A stretch of 64,000 bases of DNA from Candidatus Endobugula sp. (GCA_020628895.1 JAHDEM010000001.1:144761-208760), one strand, 5' to 3'. Positions 18,713 through 28,640 are shown, counted from the stretch's first letter. Notes: generated by a model from the letters alone, not told the origin. A program made the numbers and translations.

Positions 18713-20614
18713 TTATTCTCTATTTTTATAGAACTCGGTTTCCATACCATTAGCTTGAACTAAAGTCGCCTCTACGGATTCACAATTTTGCGTGATGTAG
18801 ACTTTGCCGATACCAGAGGTATTGGCTAAAGTAGCAAATGCATGGCCTTGAGGCTGGCGATGTTTAATACTCATAGTACGCCGTTTAGTGAGCCAATTAA
18901 GAGGCGAGTATGTGTGATAAAGAATACGGTTTAGGTAGTCAAAACATCGCAACAAGGTATTGGGAAACTCATTTTTTAAGCCGCTGCTGGTAATCTGTGT
19001 AATAGAAGGGGTGTTACGACGGAATCGTAAACTCACATCATAAACAAAAGAATAATGTACATCGCCAGAGAGAATAACAAAATTAGGTGGTGTTTTAACG
19101 TGTCTAAAAATGTTTAATATGACACTGGCAGCGCCCTTATGGGCCATCCAGTTTTCTGCATCAACCATTAGCGGTTGACCAAAGAAGGTAAATATTCGCT
19201 GAACGGCTTCGATTAATTTAACCCCAAAAATAGGGGAGGGAGAGACCATGATCACCGATGGTTGATCAATCAACTCATCTTGTAATTCGCACAAGGCTTC
19301 CCAATCCATTAACCCTGAAGGTTTATTGGCATTAGATTCTGAGCGCCAGCGTCGCGTGCGGGTATCCAGCACCACAATTTTAGGGTGTGTGTCTATTGTG
19401 TAGTGCCAGTTTTCCCATTGAAACAGTGTATCGATCAACACATCATGTTGTTGTAACCCTGCGTCTTTGAAGTGCGGTAATAATTTTTCGGCTAGAGGTG
19501 CCATTTTGGTCAGATTATTTCCCCAACCTTGACAGAGCCAATAGCCAATTAGCGCATTACCAACTATACGTTTAGCAAATTCGTTGCTGTATACCGCTTC
19601 TTCCCATCCTCGTGTCAGATTCCAGTCATCGGTAACATCGTGATCATCAAAAATCATATACACGGGTATATGTGCCAGTGCTCGTCTCACACGGCCAAGC
19701 CCACTCACAAATTCCTTGATAATAACGAGTTCATCATCGTACAAAGATCGAAATTCTTCGGGAAGATCGGTTTTTTCCAAATCAACACAATTCCACATCT
19801 CTGGCGACCAAACCAAGATATACATGGCAATCACTTCGGCAAAAGTGATTAGATGATTATTGGCATTCACCGAGGTAAAAATAGGTTTTCTTTTCCCTGA
19901 TATAAATTGCTCTATCAGCGTTTCGTTGGCTTCGGTATCGGGGAGCAAATTTTCGCGTTGGTAAAAAAGATGCTGATGCTTATTAAGGTATTCACTGCTT
20001 TTTAAGCCGTTCACTTCTTGCTGGGGAAGAGTGGTATCGAATAATTGCAATTTATTCATCACCTGATGAATAGCATGTAACATTGGGCCAGATACATCGT
20101 CGATATAAACCTGATCACCTGACATCATCAAAAGGTCGGGTTGTTGCTGTGGATTGTTAAAGGCTTGAGCCAGTTGGGTGTCAACCGCAAGTAAACCATC
20201 GTCGCTCTTATGATGAGGTTTGCGGCAAGAGCCGTGCAGTAGATGACTCACTTCATTTTTAAAGACAAAGCTGGGTTTTGATTGGTTCTCGTACAAGAAC
20301 TGCTCAAGGTGCTGTCCTAAACCTGTGTCTTTATGCTCGTTAAAATATAAATCATAATAATAACGAGCTCCATGATGCAATGTTGATTGGCATTGCAACG
20401 TCACTATGTTGATAAAAGCAAATTCGCCCACTTTAACTGGTGTATGATCCACCAATATGTCGATTAATTGACCTTGCTCATCGTTTATTTCAGCAAAAAT
20501 AGGTGAGTCATGGCTTGTTATTAGCCATAGAGTCACTCTTTGGTCAGTGACTTCTCTTAGGATAGGACCTGCGATAATGTCAGGTAAAGGTGTTGTTATC
20601 TGTTCGGTAGCCAT
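18713..20614 (-). CDS. PhoD-like metallophosphatase family protein
   Basis: 633 residues. Metallophosphatase motifs appear in order: L-L-H-G-S-C-R-K-P near residue 127, M-S-G-D-Q-V-Y-I-D near 165, F-D-D-H-D-V-T-D-D-W-N near 325 and L-S-G-D-V-H-Y-S near 525. This is the arrangement of PhoD-like alkaline phosphatases and phosphodiesterases that bind Fe3+/Ca2+ or similar ions. Unlike classical PhoD there is no Tat or Sec signal peptide, so it probably acts in the cytoplasm. The substrate is unknown. It is transcribed alone; no Shine-Dalgarno is obvious before the ATG. Confidence 0.8.
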   Translation of the reverse strand: MATEQITTPLPDIIAGPILREVTDQRVTLWLITSHDSPIFAEINDEQGQLIDILVDHTPVKVGEFAFINIVTLQCQSTLHHGARYYYDLYFNEHKDTGLGQHLEQFLYENQSKPSFVFKNEVSHLLHGSCRKPHHKSDDGLLAVDTQLAQAFNNPQQQPDLLMMSGDQVYIDDVSGPMLHAIHQVMNKLQLFDTTLPQQEVNGLKSSEYLNKHQHLFYQRENLLPDTEANETLIEQFISGKRKPIFTSVNANNHLITFAEVIAMYILVWSPEMWNCVDLEKTDLPEEFRSLYDDELVIIKEFVSGLGRVRRALAHIPVYMIFDDHDVTDDWNLTRGWEEAVYSNEFAKRIVGNALIGYWLCQGWGNNLTKMAPLAEKLLPHFKDAGLQQHDVLIDTLFQWENWHYTIDTHPKIVVLDTRTRRWRSESNANKPSGLMDWEALCELQDELIDQPSVIMVSPSPIFGVKLIEAVQRIFTFFGQPLMVDAENWMAHKGAASVILNIFRHVKTPPNFVILSGDVHYSFVYDVSLRFRRNTPSITQITSSGLKNEFPNTLLRCFDYLNRILYHTYSPLNWLTKRRTMSIKHRQPQGHAFATLANTSGIGKVYITQNCESVEATLVQANGMETEFYKNRE

Positions 20615-20785
20615 TGATGAGCGTTTTCAAACCTTATGGCAGTTATATTAACGATGGAGTATGTTCTTGCTCATCAAGTCTGCATTAGCTGTATGGACTA
20701 GTCAATGGGAAAATAGGTGCAGTTGTATACAATGTTGACAACTTTGTTATACAAAGTTATACAAATAGCCAGTTTGACGAATTAT

Positions 20786-20836
20786 CTATTATCTTTATAG
20801 CGCTGCACTTTATTCTGTAGGCTATAAAGATAATAG
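20786..20836. repeat. 16-base perfect inverted repeat
   Basis: CTATTATCTTTATAGC (20786-20801) and its exact complement (20821-20836) flank a 19-base loop. It lies just beyond the 3' end of the minus-strand lipoprotein gene. It lacks a T run on either side, so it may stabilise mRNA or be a weak terminator. Confidence 0.6.
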
Positions 20837-20851
20837 AAGCGGGTAGTGGGT

Positions 20852-21217
20852 TTAATATTTATCTTTAAATGCTTTTAATTGATCCTGAAGGTTTTCTTTA
20901 ACATCTTCTCCCATTTTGTCCTGAGCGCTTTCTTTAATATCTTCTATTTTTTCCATGCTTTGCTCTTTGACTTCTTCTATTTTTTGAGCACTTTGCTCTT
21001 TTACTTCTTCGACTTTTTCAGCTACCGCTTGTTTTGCCTCTTGCACTTTTTCTGCGGCTTGTTCTTTTAGTGTATCTACCGTACTTGTTTCAGACTCGCT
21101 AACTTCTGCAGGAGCTGGGGCTGTCTTGGCACTTGGCGATGGTTTTTCTTCTTCAGGTTTGGAGCATCCCACTGTAATGAGAGCTAGTAGCATTGTCATC
21201 AAAAAAATATTTTTCAT
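20852..21217 (-). CDS. Small lipoprotein with Lys/Glu helical repeats
   Basis: 121 residues. The signal peptide ends at a lipobox (I-T-V-G-C, Cys18), followed by a Pro/Ala/Glu-rich linker. From about residue 48 on it consists of 11-residue-like repeats of the type V-K-E-Q-S-A-Q-K-I-E-E, an amphipathic apolipoprotein/LEA-like helix. A good AGGGGA Shine-Dalgarno precedes the ATG. Such proteins are membrane-attached and rapidly diverging; no specific function can be given. The downstream inverted repeat probably marks the transcript end. Confidence 0.75.
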   Translation of the reverse strand: MKNIFLMTMLLALITVGCSKPEEEKPSPSAKTAPAPAEVSESETSTVDTLKEQAAEKVQEAKQAVAEKVEEVKEQSAQKIEEVKEQSMEKIEDIKESAQDKMGEDVKENLQDQLKAFKDKY

Positions 21218-21414
21218 CGTATTCCCCTAGTGATTTGTTATATGTATATTTTCAAGCTGTCTATAACGACTAAAAGCTTAATTTATCATCGTGTGATCAA
21301 ACAACTTAGATAATCACATTTATAAATTAACACATAACCGTTATTTAATTAAGTGGTAGGAGTTATGACAGGGAAGCACTATAATAAGAGGAGAGATCAG
21401 TACTGGAAAACCCT

Positions 21415-21615
21415 ATGACTATTGAACAATTCGAAAGCTATGCACTGATGTTATGTGTTGGAGGTTTAATCCTCTTTATGACATTCATTATGTGGGATTT
21501 AGCTAAAAAATCTAACGCGGGTAAATTTGGTACGATAATATTATTTGGCGCACTGGGCGTAGGGTTGCTGGGATTTATTATTAAAACGATTATGGTAGAA
21601 GTCATCACAAAGTGA
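21415..21615 (+). CDS. DUF2788 family small membrane protein
   Basis: 66 residues, two membrane helices (about 9-29 and 40-60) joined by a short loop W-D-L-A-K-K-S-N-A-G-K-F-G-T. This is the DUF2788 pattern seen in Pseudomonas and relatives, where function is unknown. It is convergent with xthA, with 19 bases between the stop codons. Confidence 0.75.
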   Translation: MTIEQFESYALMLCVGGLILFMTFIMWDLAKKSNAGKFGTIILFGALGVGLLGFIIKTIMVEVITK

Positions 21616-21634
21616 TAACTTCTAAGCGGAATGG

Positions 21635-22453
21635 TTATTCACCAAAATAACTCCAAATAGGGCAGTGATCCGAAGGCTTTTCCATCCCTCTCACATCATA
21701 ATCAATGCCTGCGGAATAACATTTTTCATTCACGATGTTTGTGGCCAAAATTAAGTCAATACGTAAACCTCTTTTAGGCTCTCGATCAAAACCTTTACTG
21801 CGATAGTCAAACCAGCTGAACTTATCATTGGTATCTGGGTGAATAGTACGATACGTATCGTGTAATCCCCACCCATATAATCGATCTAGCCACTCACGCT
21901 CTACGGGTAAAAAACTACATTTCCCCGTTTTCAGCCAGCGTTTACGATTATCTTCACCAATACCTATATCGTCATCGGTTGGGGAGATATTCATATCTCC
22001 CATGACGATTAGCTGGTCGTCTGGAGTATGGTGTTTATTGAGATAATCTTGTAAATCTTCGTAAAACTTCTTTTTATTAGCAAATTTTGTAGGGTGATCT
22101 TGATTTTCACCTTGGGGGAAATAACCATTAATCACTGTTATTTCACCGCCATAAGGGGATGTAAAAGTGCCTGCAATAAAACGGCGCTGAGATTCGTCGG
22201 TATCCGTTTCATAACCCTTATTCACCGACAAAAAAGGCGTTTTAGATAAAAGGGCCACGCCATAGTGAGTTTTTTGCCCGTGAAAGTGAACGTGGTAGCC
22301 CAGCTCTGTAATTGTATCGATCGGAAATTCTTCGTCGGTGACTTTGGTTTCCTGGATGCCAATAAAATCCGGTTGGTGGGTTTCTATTAAGGCTTCGATT
22401 TGATGGATACGCTGCCGAATACTATTTGTATTAAAAGAAATCGCTTTTATCAT
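21635..22453 (-). CDS. xthA: Exodeoxyribonuclease III
   Basis: 272 residues, very close to E. coli XthA in length and sequence. Catalytic motifs visible are G-I-Q-E-T-K-V (Mg2+-binding Glu), [24 protein letters not shown] and the C-terminal S-D-H-C-P (catalytic His). It is the main AP endonuclease and 3'-5' exonuclease of base-excision repair in the cytoplasm. It lies 36 bases after prc on the same strand and may share its transcript. Confidence 0.96.
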   Translation of the reverse strand: MIKAISFNTNSIRQRIHQIEALIETHQPDFIGIQETKVTDEEFPIDTITELGYHVHFHGQKTHYGVALLSKTPFLSVNKGYETDTDESQRRFIAGTFTSPYGGEITVINGYFPQGENQDHPTKFANKKKFYEDLQDYLNKHHTPDDQLIVMGDMNISPTDDDIGIGEDNRKRWLKTGKCSFLPVEREWLDRLYGWGLHDTYRTIHPDTNDKFSWFDYRSKGFDREPKRGLRIDLILATNIVNEKCYSAGIDYDVRGMEKPSDHCPIWSYFGE

Positions 22454-22489
22454 AGTGAAAAGTGTCTTATTACTCCGAAAGGTTCTTAT

Positions 22490-24628
22490 TTATTTTTTTG
22501 GATTATTCGCTAGCTTACCAACACCTTCGTCCAATAGGTGAATATAGTCCTTAAGAATATATCCAGCCTCTTTTAGAATGGCATCGTCCTGCGTATCGAT
22601 AGTGGTTGTACCAGCATTGGCTGCTCGTTCCTCATTATCTTTTTCTAATTGTGTTTCATAGGCATCGAAATCTTTATATTCGTTTTGTCCTTTTGCTTTG
22701 CGACGTTTATTTTCGATGGTTAGAGAGCGCTGTTCCAGTTCTGCCTTTTCTTTTAAACGAGTGCTTTCTTTAAGAGAAATAGTTTGTCGTGCCTCTTGTT
22801 CTTCTTGTAGTGCTTTACGCTCATTTAAATAGATAAAATCAGGGTTCGTACGAATACGCTGATCGTGCAATGACGTTAGTTCTCCCAACAAAGGATCTAA
22901 GGAGCGATAAACCCCATGTCTCACTGGTTCTGTTTGACTCCAGGGGAGGGCTGTATCATAGCTACTTTCACCTACCTCGGAGTTATCGATCAACTCAGGC
23001 ATTAAAATATCAGGAATAACTCCTCGGTGCTGAGTACTATCACCCGAGACGCGATAAAATTTCGATTCTGTGACTTTCAATTCCCCTTGGCTTTGTAAAG
23101 GGGTTAAGGTTTGAACGGTACCTTTACCAAATGATTGGGAGCCAACCACTAGGCCTCGATGATAGTCTTGAATAGCCCCTGCAAAAATTTCTGATGCCGA
23201 AGCACTTAGGCGATTAATCAATACCACTAAAGGGCCATTGTAAGCGGCATTCTCATGAGAAAACTGACTTTGTTTTCTACCACCGTCTTTGCCAATTTGC
23301 ACCACTGGGCCCCGGTTAATAAATAGATCAGTCACGGCTGTAGCTTCCAATAAGGAACCACCGCCATTGTTGCGTAGATCAACAACAATACCATCCACAT
23401 TTTCGGCATTCAGTTCTTGTAATAAACGATAAACGTCTTTTGATGTACTGCGGAAGTTAGGATCACGCTTACGGTAAGCTTCAAAATCGAGGTAAAAGGT
23501 AGGAATATTAATAATGCCTAATTTAAGTTTTTTACCGTTATCATCAACCGTAATGACGGCTTTTTGTGCCGCTTGGTCTTCTAATTTAACCTTATCGCGT
23601 TTGATGCGAATAATCTTAGTGGTTTCAGCACCACTGGCATCGCTGGAAGCCACTTCTAGGCGCACGATGGAATCTTTAGGCCCACGGATTAAATCAACTA
23701 CCTCATCTAAACGCCAGCCAACCACATTCACAATCTCGCCATCATCACCTTGTGCAACACCAGAAATTTTATCGGAAGGCTTAAGCTGGCCTTGTTTATC
23801 GGCAGGGCCTGCAGCCACAATACGAATGACTTTGGTGTAACCATCTTCACTTTGTAAGACGGCACCAATGCCTTCTAAAGAAAGCGACATTCTGATAGAA
23901 AAACTTTCAGAACTGCGAGGGGAAAAATAATTGGTATGAGGGTCGTACAATTCAGTAAATGAATTAATGTATATTTCATACACATCTTCCGATGTGCTTT
24001 TTTGTAAACGATCGCGTTGATCGGTGTAACGTTTAATTAAGCTCTCACGGGTTTTTTCTACCGAATCACCCGCTAATTTTTGTGCTAAGAAGGATGATTT
24101 AATGCGCTTGCGCCATAATTCATCGGCCGCTTTCATATCGCTAGGCCAAGCTCGATTATCATCATCGATGGTCATTTGTTCATCAATGGTAAAGTTGATA
24201 GGGGAGTTGTCACTTAAATCATTAATAACTTTACTTAAACGATCATTCATTCGTTCCTGCAATCGTCTATATATGGCAAAACCAATTTTGTTTTCGCCTT
24301 TCTTTAATTGGTCATCTAATAAAAAGCGCTGTTGATTAAACTCATCAATATCTGACTGTAAAAAATAAGACTTAGTGGGGTCTAGGCGATCTAAATAGCT
24401 GTTCATAAAACGAGCAGAAAGATCGTCATTAATAATTAAATCCACAAAATGCTTACGGTCTAGTGTTTTTAAAATCTCGACAGTTGCTTGCTGCTGTAAT
24501 TGGCTACTGGTTAGATTTGGTAGCGATGTGTCTTGCGATGCTGCAAAACTTAGCGGGCTAGTGAGTAAAAAGGAAACCGAAGAACCAAGAAGAAAATGCT
24601 TTATAAACCTTGTAATCGTAGAGGGCAT
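22490..24628 (-). CDS. prc: Tail-specific (C-terminal processing) protease
   Basis: 712 residues from the ATG at 24628. An upstream in-frame TTG at 24664 would add a non-signal extension and is not favoured. A signal peptide ends near S-F-A-A-S. A PDZ domain is at about 230-320, then the S41 peptidase domain. The catalytic dyad is Ser477 in L-S-A-S-A-S-E-I-F-A-G and Lys502 in S-F-G-K-G-T-V-Q-T-L. A long charged coiled-coil C-terminal domain follows, as in Prc/Tsp. It degrades periplasmic proteins with non-polar C-termini and processes penicillin-binding protein 3 in E. coli. Confidence 0.95.
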   Translation of the reverse strand: MPSTITRFIKHFLLGSSVSFLLTSPLSFAASQDTSLPNLTSSQLQQQATVEILKTLDRKHFVDLIINDDLSARFMNSYLDRLDPTKSYFLQSDIDEFNQQRFLLDDQLKKGENKIGFAIYRRLQERMNDRLSKVINDLSDNSPINFTIDEQMTIDDDNRAWPSDMKAADELWRKRIKSSFLAQKLAGDSVEKTRESLIKRYTDQRDRLQKSTSEDVYEIYINSFTELYDPHTNYFSPRSSESFSIRMSLSLEGIGAVLQSEDGYTKVIRIVAAGPADKQGQLKPSDKISGVAQGDDGEIVNVVGWRLDEVVDLIRGPKDSIVRLEVASSDASGAETTKIIRIKRDKVKLEDQAAQKAVITVDDNGKKLKLGIINIPTFYLDFEAYRKRDPNFRSTSKDVYRLLQELNAENVDGIVVDLRNNGGGSLLEATAVTDLFINRGPVVQIGKDGGRKQSQFSHENAAYNGPLVVLINRLSASASEIFAGAIQDYHRGLVVGSQSFGKGTVQTLTPLQSQGELKVTESKFYRVSGDSTQHRGVIPDILMPELIDNSEVGESSYDTALPWSQTEPVRHGVYRSLDPLLGELTSLHDQRIRTNPDFIYLNERKALQEEQEARQTISLKESTRLKEKAELEQRSLTIENKRRKAKGQNEYKDFDAYETQLEKDNEERAANAGTTTIDTQDDAILKEAGYILKDYIHLLDEGVGKLANNPKK

Positions 24629-24881
24629 AAGTAACGTCGCAATAATCAAATAAGTGATAATCAATATACTATATCAGAGTTTAGGTGTTAACTTTGATAT
24701 GTTCCTGTTTTTGGATAATTAATTTGTTAAGCCTGTCCGTGTTGTTTTGTATCCATTAGTACTCTGTCATGGTTTTTATCTAAAGGTTCATTGTATTCGA
24801 CTTTATATCGGTAATTTAATGTTTTCTTTATTCTATAATTTACTTTATTTTTTAATTATAAAGTTTTGATAAAATTGGATT

Positions 24882-25940
24882 TTATTGGTCTTCTGGCTTT
24901 GTTTCATACTGCACTTTTTCTTTTCGTAAGCGCTCTCGGAATAACTTTTTGGCCAGTGCTTGCATATCTTCCACTACGTCGCGTTCATCAACAATTTCTC
25001 GACCTAGTAGGGTTTCTATAGCGTCTTCTAAGGTAACAATCCCCGAGAATTGACCAAACTCATCCTCCACCAAAAACAAATGGGCTTTCTGCTTAATAAA
25101 CGTATCTAGCAGCTTCTGTACCGATAGTTTTTCTGAAACACGAAAAATAGAATCCTTTATCTCGCTAATAGGGTGATCACTTTTCCCTTTGTGTGATGCC
25201 TCTAGTAAATCAATAAGAAAGACTTTACCGGTTACCATATCCGTATTGCCCGCATAGATAGGAATACGACTAAATTGCCTCGTTTGAGGGTGCTCTAATG
25301 CCTGCGCAACGGTCATGGACTCGTCGAGCATATGTACCACGGTACGAGGGGTAAGGATTTTTTCGGTTTTAATATCTCGTAAACTCAGCAAATTGGATAC
25401 GTAAGCATTTTCTTGAGGAAATAGGGCGCCTTCCTTATGGGCTAATGATGCTAGAGCAATAATCTCTTCTCGGGTGATATCGTTCTCTTTACGGCTAAAT
25501 AAGCGGGTTAAACGGGTAGATATCCACACCAGTGGATAGACCAACTTCACTAGCAGGCTAATAGTCCACGCAGCAGGTATCGCCAATTGTTGCCAAAACG
25601 TAGCGCCTAATGTTTTAGGAATGATTTCTGAGCAATACAGAATCACTAAAGTGAGCAGAATCGCAATTAAGGTTTCCCATTCTGGCCCAAATACCTGCAA
25701 TGCCTGAGAGCCAACACCCGCAGCGCCCATGGTGTGAGCAAAGGTGTTAAGAATTAAAATACTGGATAGTGATTCATCTAAACGTTGCCGAACCTTGACT
25801 AAGTGCACCGCAGCACGAGGCTTTTCTCTTTGTAGCTTTTCCACATAACTGGGCGTAACGCACAGTAATACTGCCTCGAGAACAGAGCAAAGAAATGAAA
25901 TACCAATGGCAATGGCAAGATAAATCAGTAAAAGGGTCAT
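24882..25940 (-). CDS. CNNM/CorC-type transporter-associated protein with CBS pair
   Basis: 352 residues. The N-terminal DUF21 (CNNM) domain has three to four membrane helices (about 1-25, 55-80, 88-108, 120-145). A pair of CBS domains (about 195-320) follows, with T-P-R-T-V-V-H-M and T-L-E-D-A-I-E-T-L-L-G-R-E-I-V-D-E as recognisable segments. The C-terminal CorC_HlyC domain of larger family members is absent. Relatives take part in Mg2+/Co2+ resistance, but substrate cannot be read from sequence. It stands immediately upstream of island A, divergently. Confidence 0.85.
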   Translation of the reverse strand: MTLLLIYLAIAIGISFLCSVLEAVLLCVTPSYVEKLQREKPRAAVHLVKVRQRLDESLSSILILNTFAHTMGAAGVGSQALQVFGPEWETLIAILLTLVILYCSEIIPKTLGATFWQQLAIPAAWTISLLVKLVYPLVWISTRLTRLFSRKENDITREEIIALASLAHKEGALFPQENAYVSNLLSLRDIKTEKILTPRTVVHMLDESMTVAQALEHPQTRQFSRIPIYAGNTDMVTGKVFLIDLLEASHKGKSDHPISEIKDSIFRVSEKLSVQKLLDTFIKQKAHLFLVEDEFGQFSGIVTLEDAIETLLGREIVDERDVVEDMQALAKKLFRERLRKEKVQYETKPEDQ

Positions 25941-26163
25941 TAGGGAATCCCGTAAATGATAAAGTAGTCATACTATTATGTGATGTCATGGGGTTAAATG
26001 CCACAACAGAAGGTGCGTATTTATATCATGGCCATAAATGGATATTTTTAAAGCCTAATATGCAAAAAATACAGATAAGATGGTTGAAAAAGGGCGTTCA
26101 GTATCCTTAATGCTTTTCTTTATGTTGATAACAGTATACTAAGCCGCCGGCTTATGGTGATTT

Positions 26164-26556
26164 ATGAACAATAAAATTGGCGATGTAGCAACCGAGCTTG
26201 GCATATCGGTAGATACACTGCGTTACTACGAAAAAATGAATTTGCTAGGGCAAGTCCCACGTAATCACAACGGTGTGCGCCATTACGATGATCATTTATT
26301 AACCCGTATTCGCTTTATCCTTCACGCCAAACGTATGGGCTTTAGCCTCTATGCCATCAAGGAATTACTCGTATTTCGCGACCAACCCAATAATGTAAAG
26401 CCACAAGTTCGCCAGATGATACAAAGCAAACTGGTCGAGCTCGACCAACAAATAGAGGATCTTTCCCAATTAAGGGATCAGTTGCGTTCACTCACCATGG
26501 CTTGCGAGGGTAGCACAGAGCAAGACTGTCCCATTTTAAAAGAATTTGAAAAATAA
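26164..26556 (+). CDS. MerR-family metal regulator (island A)
   Basis: 130 residues. The winged helix opens with I-G-D-V-A-T-E-L-G-I-S-V-D-T-L-R-Y-Y-E-K. A dimerisation helix and a C-terminal metal loop C-E-G-S-T-E-Q-D-C-P-I follow. The C-x7-C-P-I spacing is that of the Cu+ sensor CueR. The residue aligned with CueR Ser77 (Cys in Zn/Hg/Pb sensors) is Lys here. It is 130 residues long like its paralogue at 42736, with which it shares the K-P-Q-V-R motif and the C-terminal E-F-E-K. The likely target is the promoter just downstream. Monovalent metal (Cu/Ag) is the best guess. Confidence 0.88.
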   Translation: MNNKIGDVATELGISVDTLRYYEKMNLLGQVPRNHNGVRHYDDHLLTRIRFILHAKRMGFSLYAIKELLVFRDQPNNVKPQVRQMIQSKLVELDQQIEDLSQLRDQLRSLTMACEGSTEQDCPILKEFEK

Positions 26557-26567
26557 TCATGATTCGC

Positions 26568-26598
26568 TTGACTCTGGAGTCAACTCTAGGTGTTTACT
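26568..26598 (+). promoter_or_regulatory. MerR-type promoter of island A
   Basis: TTGACT (-35, 26568-26573), a 19-base spacer CTGGAGTCAACTCTAGGTG and TTTACT (-10, 26593-26598). The elongated spacer with dyad symmetry, including the perfect TTGACTC-TG-GAGTCAA, is the hallmark of promoters activated by MerR-family proteins. An almost identical copy is at 43141. Confidence 0.88.
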
Positions 26599-26627
26599 AG
26601 TTGGTAAGCAACACTTAGGTATTAATA

Positions 26628-27080
26628 ATGACTCAAACCAACACGTCTTCCGTTTTATCTATTCACTGGGGCTGTAAGCATACTTGGAGGCGTTCTGCCT
26701 ACAATACCTCTTGGTGCTTATTGGGTTGTGCCATAGGGGACTTGGGGACTATTTTTGCTTTCCAAATATATGCGCCTAACACCAACCCGTTCCTAGTGAT
26801 GGGATTAGCGATTATCAATGGCCTATTAACAAGTATTGCGTTAGAAACAATCCTGCTAAGTCGTCAAATGTCACTGAAATTAGCCCTTAAAACAGCACTA
26901 GGAATGAGCTTGGTCAGTATGATTGCCATGGAAGTTGCTATGAATGCAACAGACTATTTACTGGTTGGAGAGGCGCGTATTACTTGGTGGTCGTTATTCC
27001 CTATGCTACTAGCTGGCTTTCTAGCGCCTTGGCCCTATAATTACTGGCGTCTTAAACACTTGGGGAAGGCTTGCCACTAA
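26628..27080 (+). CDS. DUF4396 family membrane protein
   Basis: 150 residues with about four membrane helices. N-terminal W-R-R-S-A-Y-N-T-S-W-C-L-L-G-C-A-I-G-D-L-G-T is typical of DUF4396 proteins, which recur in heavy-metal loci but have no known activity. It is the first gene under the MerR-type promoter, and its stop TAA overlaps the ATG of the next gene, so translation is probably coupled. A fragment of a paralogue survives at 44028. Confidence 0.8.
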   Translation: MTQTNTSSVLSIHWGCKHTWRRSAYNTSWCLLGCAIGDLGTIFAFQIYAPNTNPFLVMGLAIINGLLTSIALETILLSRQMSLKLALKTALGMSLVSMIAMEVAMNATDYLLVGEARITWWSLFPMLLAGFLAPWPYNYWRLKHLGKACH

Positions 27081-27436
27081 TGTCGCTAACAATCAATATG
27101 CAGCGCTCATTATGGGTTATATTAATACTGCTCTTTACCGTGCAGAGCGTCTCCGCGTCTTATTCTCACTGGCCGGAGGATCGACATCAGTCGTCCATAG
27201 AACATCCTTGTTCTGAGTCTGATAAAAGTGCTAACTCCGTGCATAAAGCGGATCATAAACACTATACACATACCATAGATTGTGAAAATTGTATTTATCA
27301 TTTTCAATTATCGTTGTTGATCGCACTTGATTTTGGGTTTCAAAATCACTCCCATTTGACACAAGCCTTAAGTGAAAATACTTTTATCCCTTCAGCGCCT
27401 TTTTATCACCTTTATCGGCCTCCGATTTTTATTTAA
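27080..27436 (+). CDS. Small secreted His/Cys-rich protein, CopL-like
   Basis: 118 residues from the ATG at 27080, which overlaps the previous stop. A TTG nine bases upstream is less likely. A signal peptide (about residues 5-28) precedes a His-rich segment with H-Y-T-H-T-I-D-C-E-N-C, probably metal binding in the periplasm. The C-terminus ends L-Y-R-P-P-I-F-I, a motif shared with the paralogue at 44097 (L-Y-R-P-P-I-T-A). It resembles CopL/DUF2946-type proteins of copper loci, but identity is low and the call is tentative. Confidence 0.65.
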   Translation: MSLTINMQRSLWVILILLFTVQSVSASYSHWPEDRHQSSIEHPCSESDKSANSVHKADHKHYTHTIDCENCIYHFQLSLLIALDFGFQNHSHLTQALSENTFIPSAPFYHLYRPPIFI

Positions 27437-27525
27437 CACCTGATCACTTTATATAAATATTCTTAGCTGGTGATAGGTTAACAATCGCCAGCGTGTTAAA
27501 TAATTTCCCTAATTGGAGGCATCTA

Positions 27526-28041
27526 ATGCCATATATTACCAAGGCCCACTTACCATTAATCATCAGCCTGCTGCTATTAGTGCTCAGTGCTTGTGATAAA
27601 AAAGATGAACGTTCTTCATCTATAGTGAACATCGATAACAACAAGCTTGCTTTTAGTGAAGTCACATTAACACCAAAGCAGGGTACTCAAAGATGGTACT
27701 TTGCTGAGCAAGCCGAGCGCGGCAAAGCCGTTTTTGCGGCTAATTGTAGCTTGTGCCATGGAGCCAATGCACAAGCCACACCTAATTGGAAAACACCTAA
27801 TGATAATGGCCATTATCCGCCGCCACCACTAAATGGAAGCGCTCACGCATGGCATCATCCCTTAGCTATTCTGGGGCGTACTATTTATTTCGGCGGAGAA
27901 CCTGTTGGTGGACAAATGCCCGCGTTTAAAGATCAATTAAGTGAAACAGATATTATCGATGTTATTGCGCATTTTCAGACATATTGGTCAGACGATATTT
28001 ATGAGCGCTGGTTACAAATTGAAAATAGCTCACGAAACTAA
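27526..28041 (+). CDS. c-type cytochrome lipoprotein (island A)
   Basis: 171 residues from the ATG at 27526, which follows a good GGAGG. The lipobox is L-S-A-C (Cys23). The single haem motif is C-S-L-C-H at residues 74-78, and the axial Met is probably in G-G-Q-M-P-A-F. A distinctive segment G-H-Y-P-P-P-P-L-N-G-S-A-H-A-W-H-H is almost unchanged in the paralogue at 52285. It is thus a membrane-tethered periplasmic mono-haem cytochrome c. Partner and reaction are unknown; the metal-island context suggests redox handling of Cu or protection of it. Confidence 0.85.
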   Translation: MPYITKAHLPLIISLLLLVLSACDKKDERSSSIVNIDNNKLAFSEVTLTPKQGTQRWYFAEQAERGKAVFAANCSLCHGANAQATPNWKTPNDNGHYPPPPLNGSAHAWHHPLAILGRTIYFGGEPVGGQMPAFKDQLSETDIIDVIAHFQTYWSDDIYERWLQIENSSRN

Positions 28042-28076
28042 TCCCTATTTTGGCTTATACCTTGGAGAATCTAATC

Positions 28077-28634
28077 ATGTTAACTCAAACATTTATACGT
28101 GCTTGTGTAACGATGATCATTACATTTTTTGCACTATCAACAACCGTTCAGGCGGTAGAGACAAGCCAATATGCTGGGCAACAAAATCGATCCATTAAAA
28201 GCCTTAGCGACGAAGATATTCATTCATTAAAAACGGGGCAGGGCTGGGGGCTTGCAAAGCCTGCCGAACTTAATGGCGTTCCTGGACCAGCTCATATAAT
28301 AGAATTAAAAGAAGAGCTACAACTCTCTGATAAGCAACTCGCTTCTATTCAGGCACTCTGGGAAACGATGAACCGTTCTGCTAAACACTATGGCGAACTT
28401 TACTTACAAAGCGAAAAAAACATCGAGCATTTTTTTCAATCAACGACTACCATCGAAGAACAACAACTATCTTCGTTGCTGGCTGAATCAGCCAATCATC
28501 TTGCCAAACTACGATATGTTCACCTACAAGCACATCTAAAAGCCAAACCATTATTAACCAAACATCAATTAATGATGTATCAGCGTTTGCGTGGTTACAG
28601 GGTTGTTGGGAATCATGGGGAGCATAAGCATTAA
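28077..28634 (+). CDS. Spy/CpxP-like periplasmic protein (island A)
   Basis: 185 residues from the ATG at 28077, with GGAG 13 bases upstream. A signal peptide ends near V-Q-A. The mature protein is helical, with H-S-L-K-T-G-Q-G-W-G-L-A-K-P-A-E-L-N-G and a heptad-like segment E-L-K-E-E-L-Q-L-S-D-K-Q resembling Spy/CpxP and other LTxxQ-type periplasmic metal or stress proteins. The C-terminus is His-rich. It follows the cytochrome c gene and has a close paralogue at 52824 in the same order. The role is probably chaperone or metal sensor; neither is shown. Confidence 0.7.
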   Translation: MLTQTFIRACVTMIITFFALSTTVQAVETSQYAGQQNRSIKSLSDEDIHSLKTGQGWGLAKPAELNGVPGPAHIIELKEELQLSDKQLASIQALWETMNRSAKHYGELYLQSEKNIEHFFQSTTTIEEQQLSSLLAESANHLAKLRYVHLQAHLKAKPLLTKHQLMMYQRLRGYRVVGNHGEHKH

Positions 28635-28640
28635 CAATTT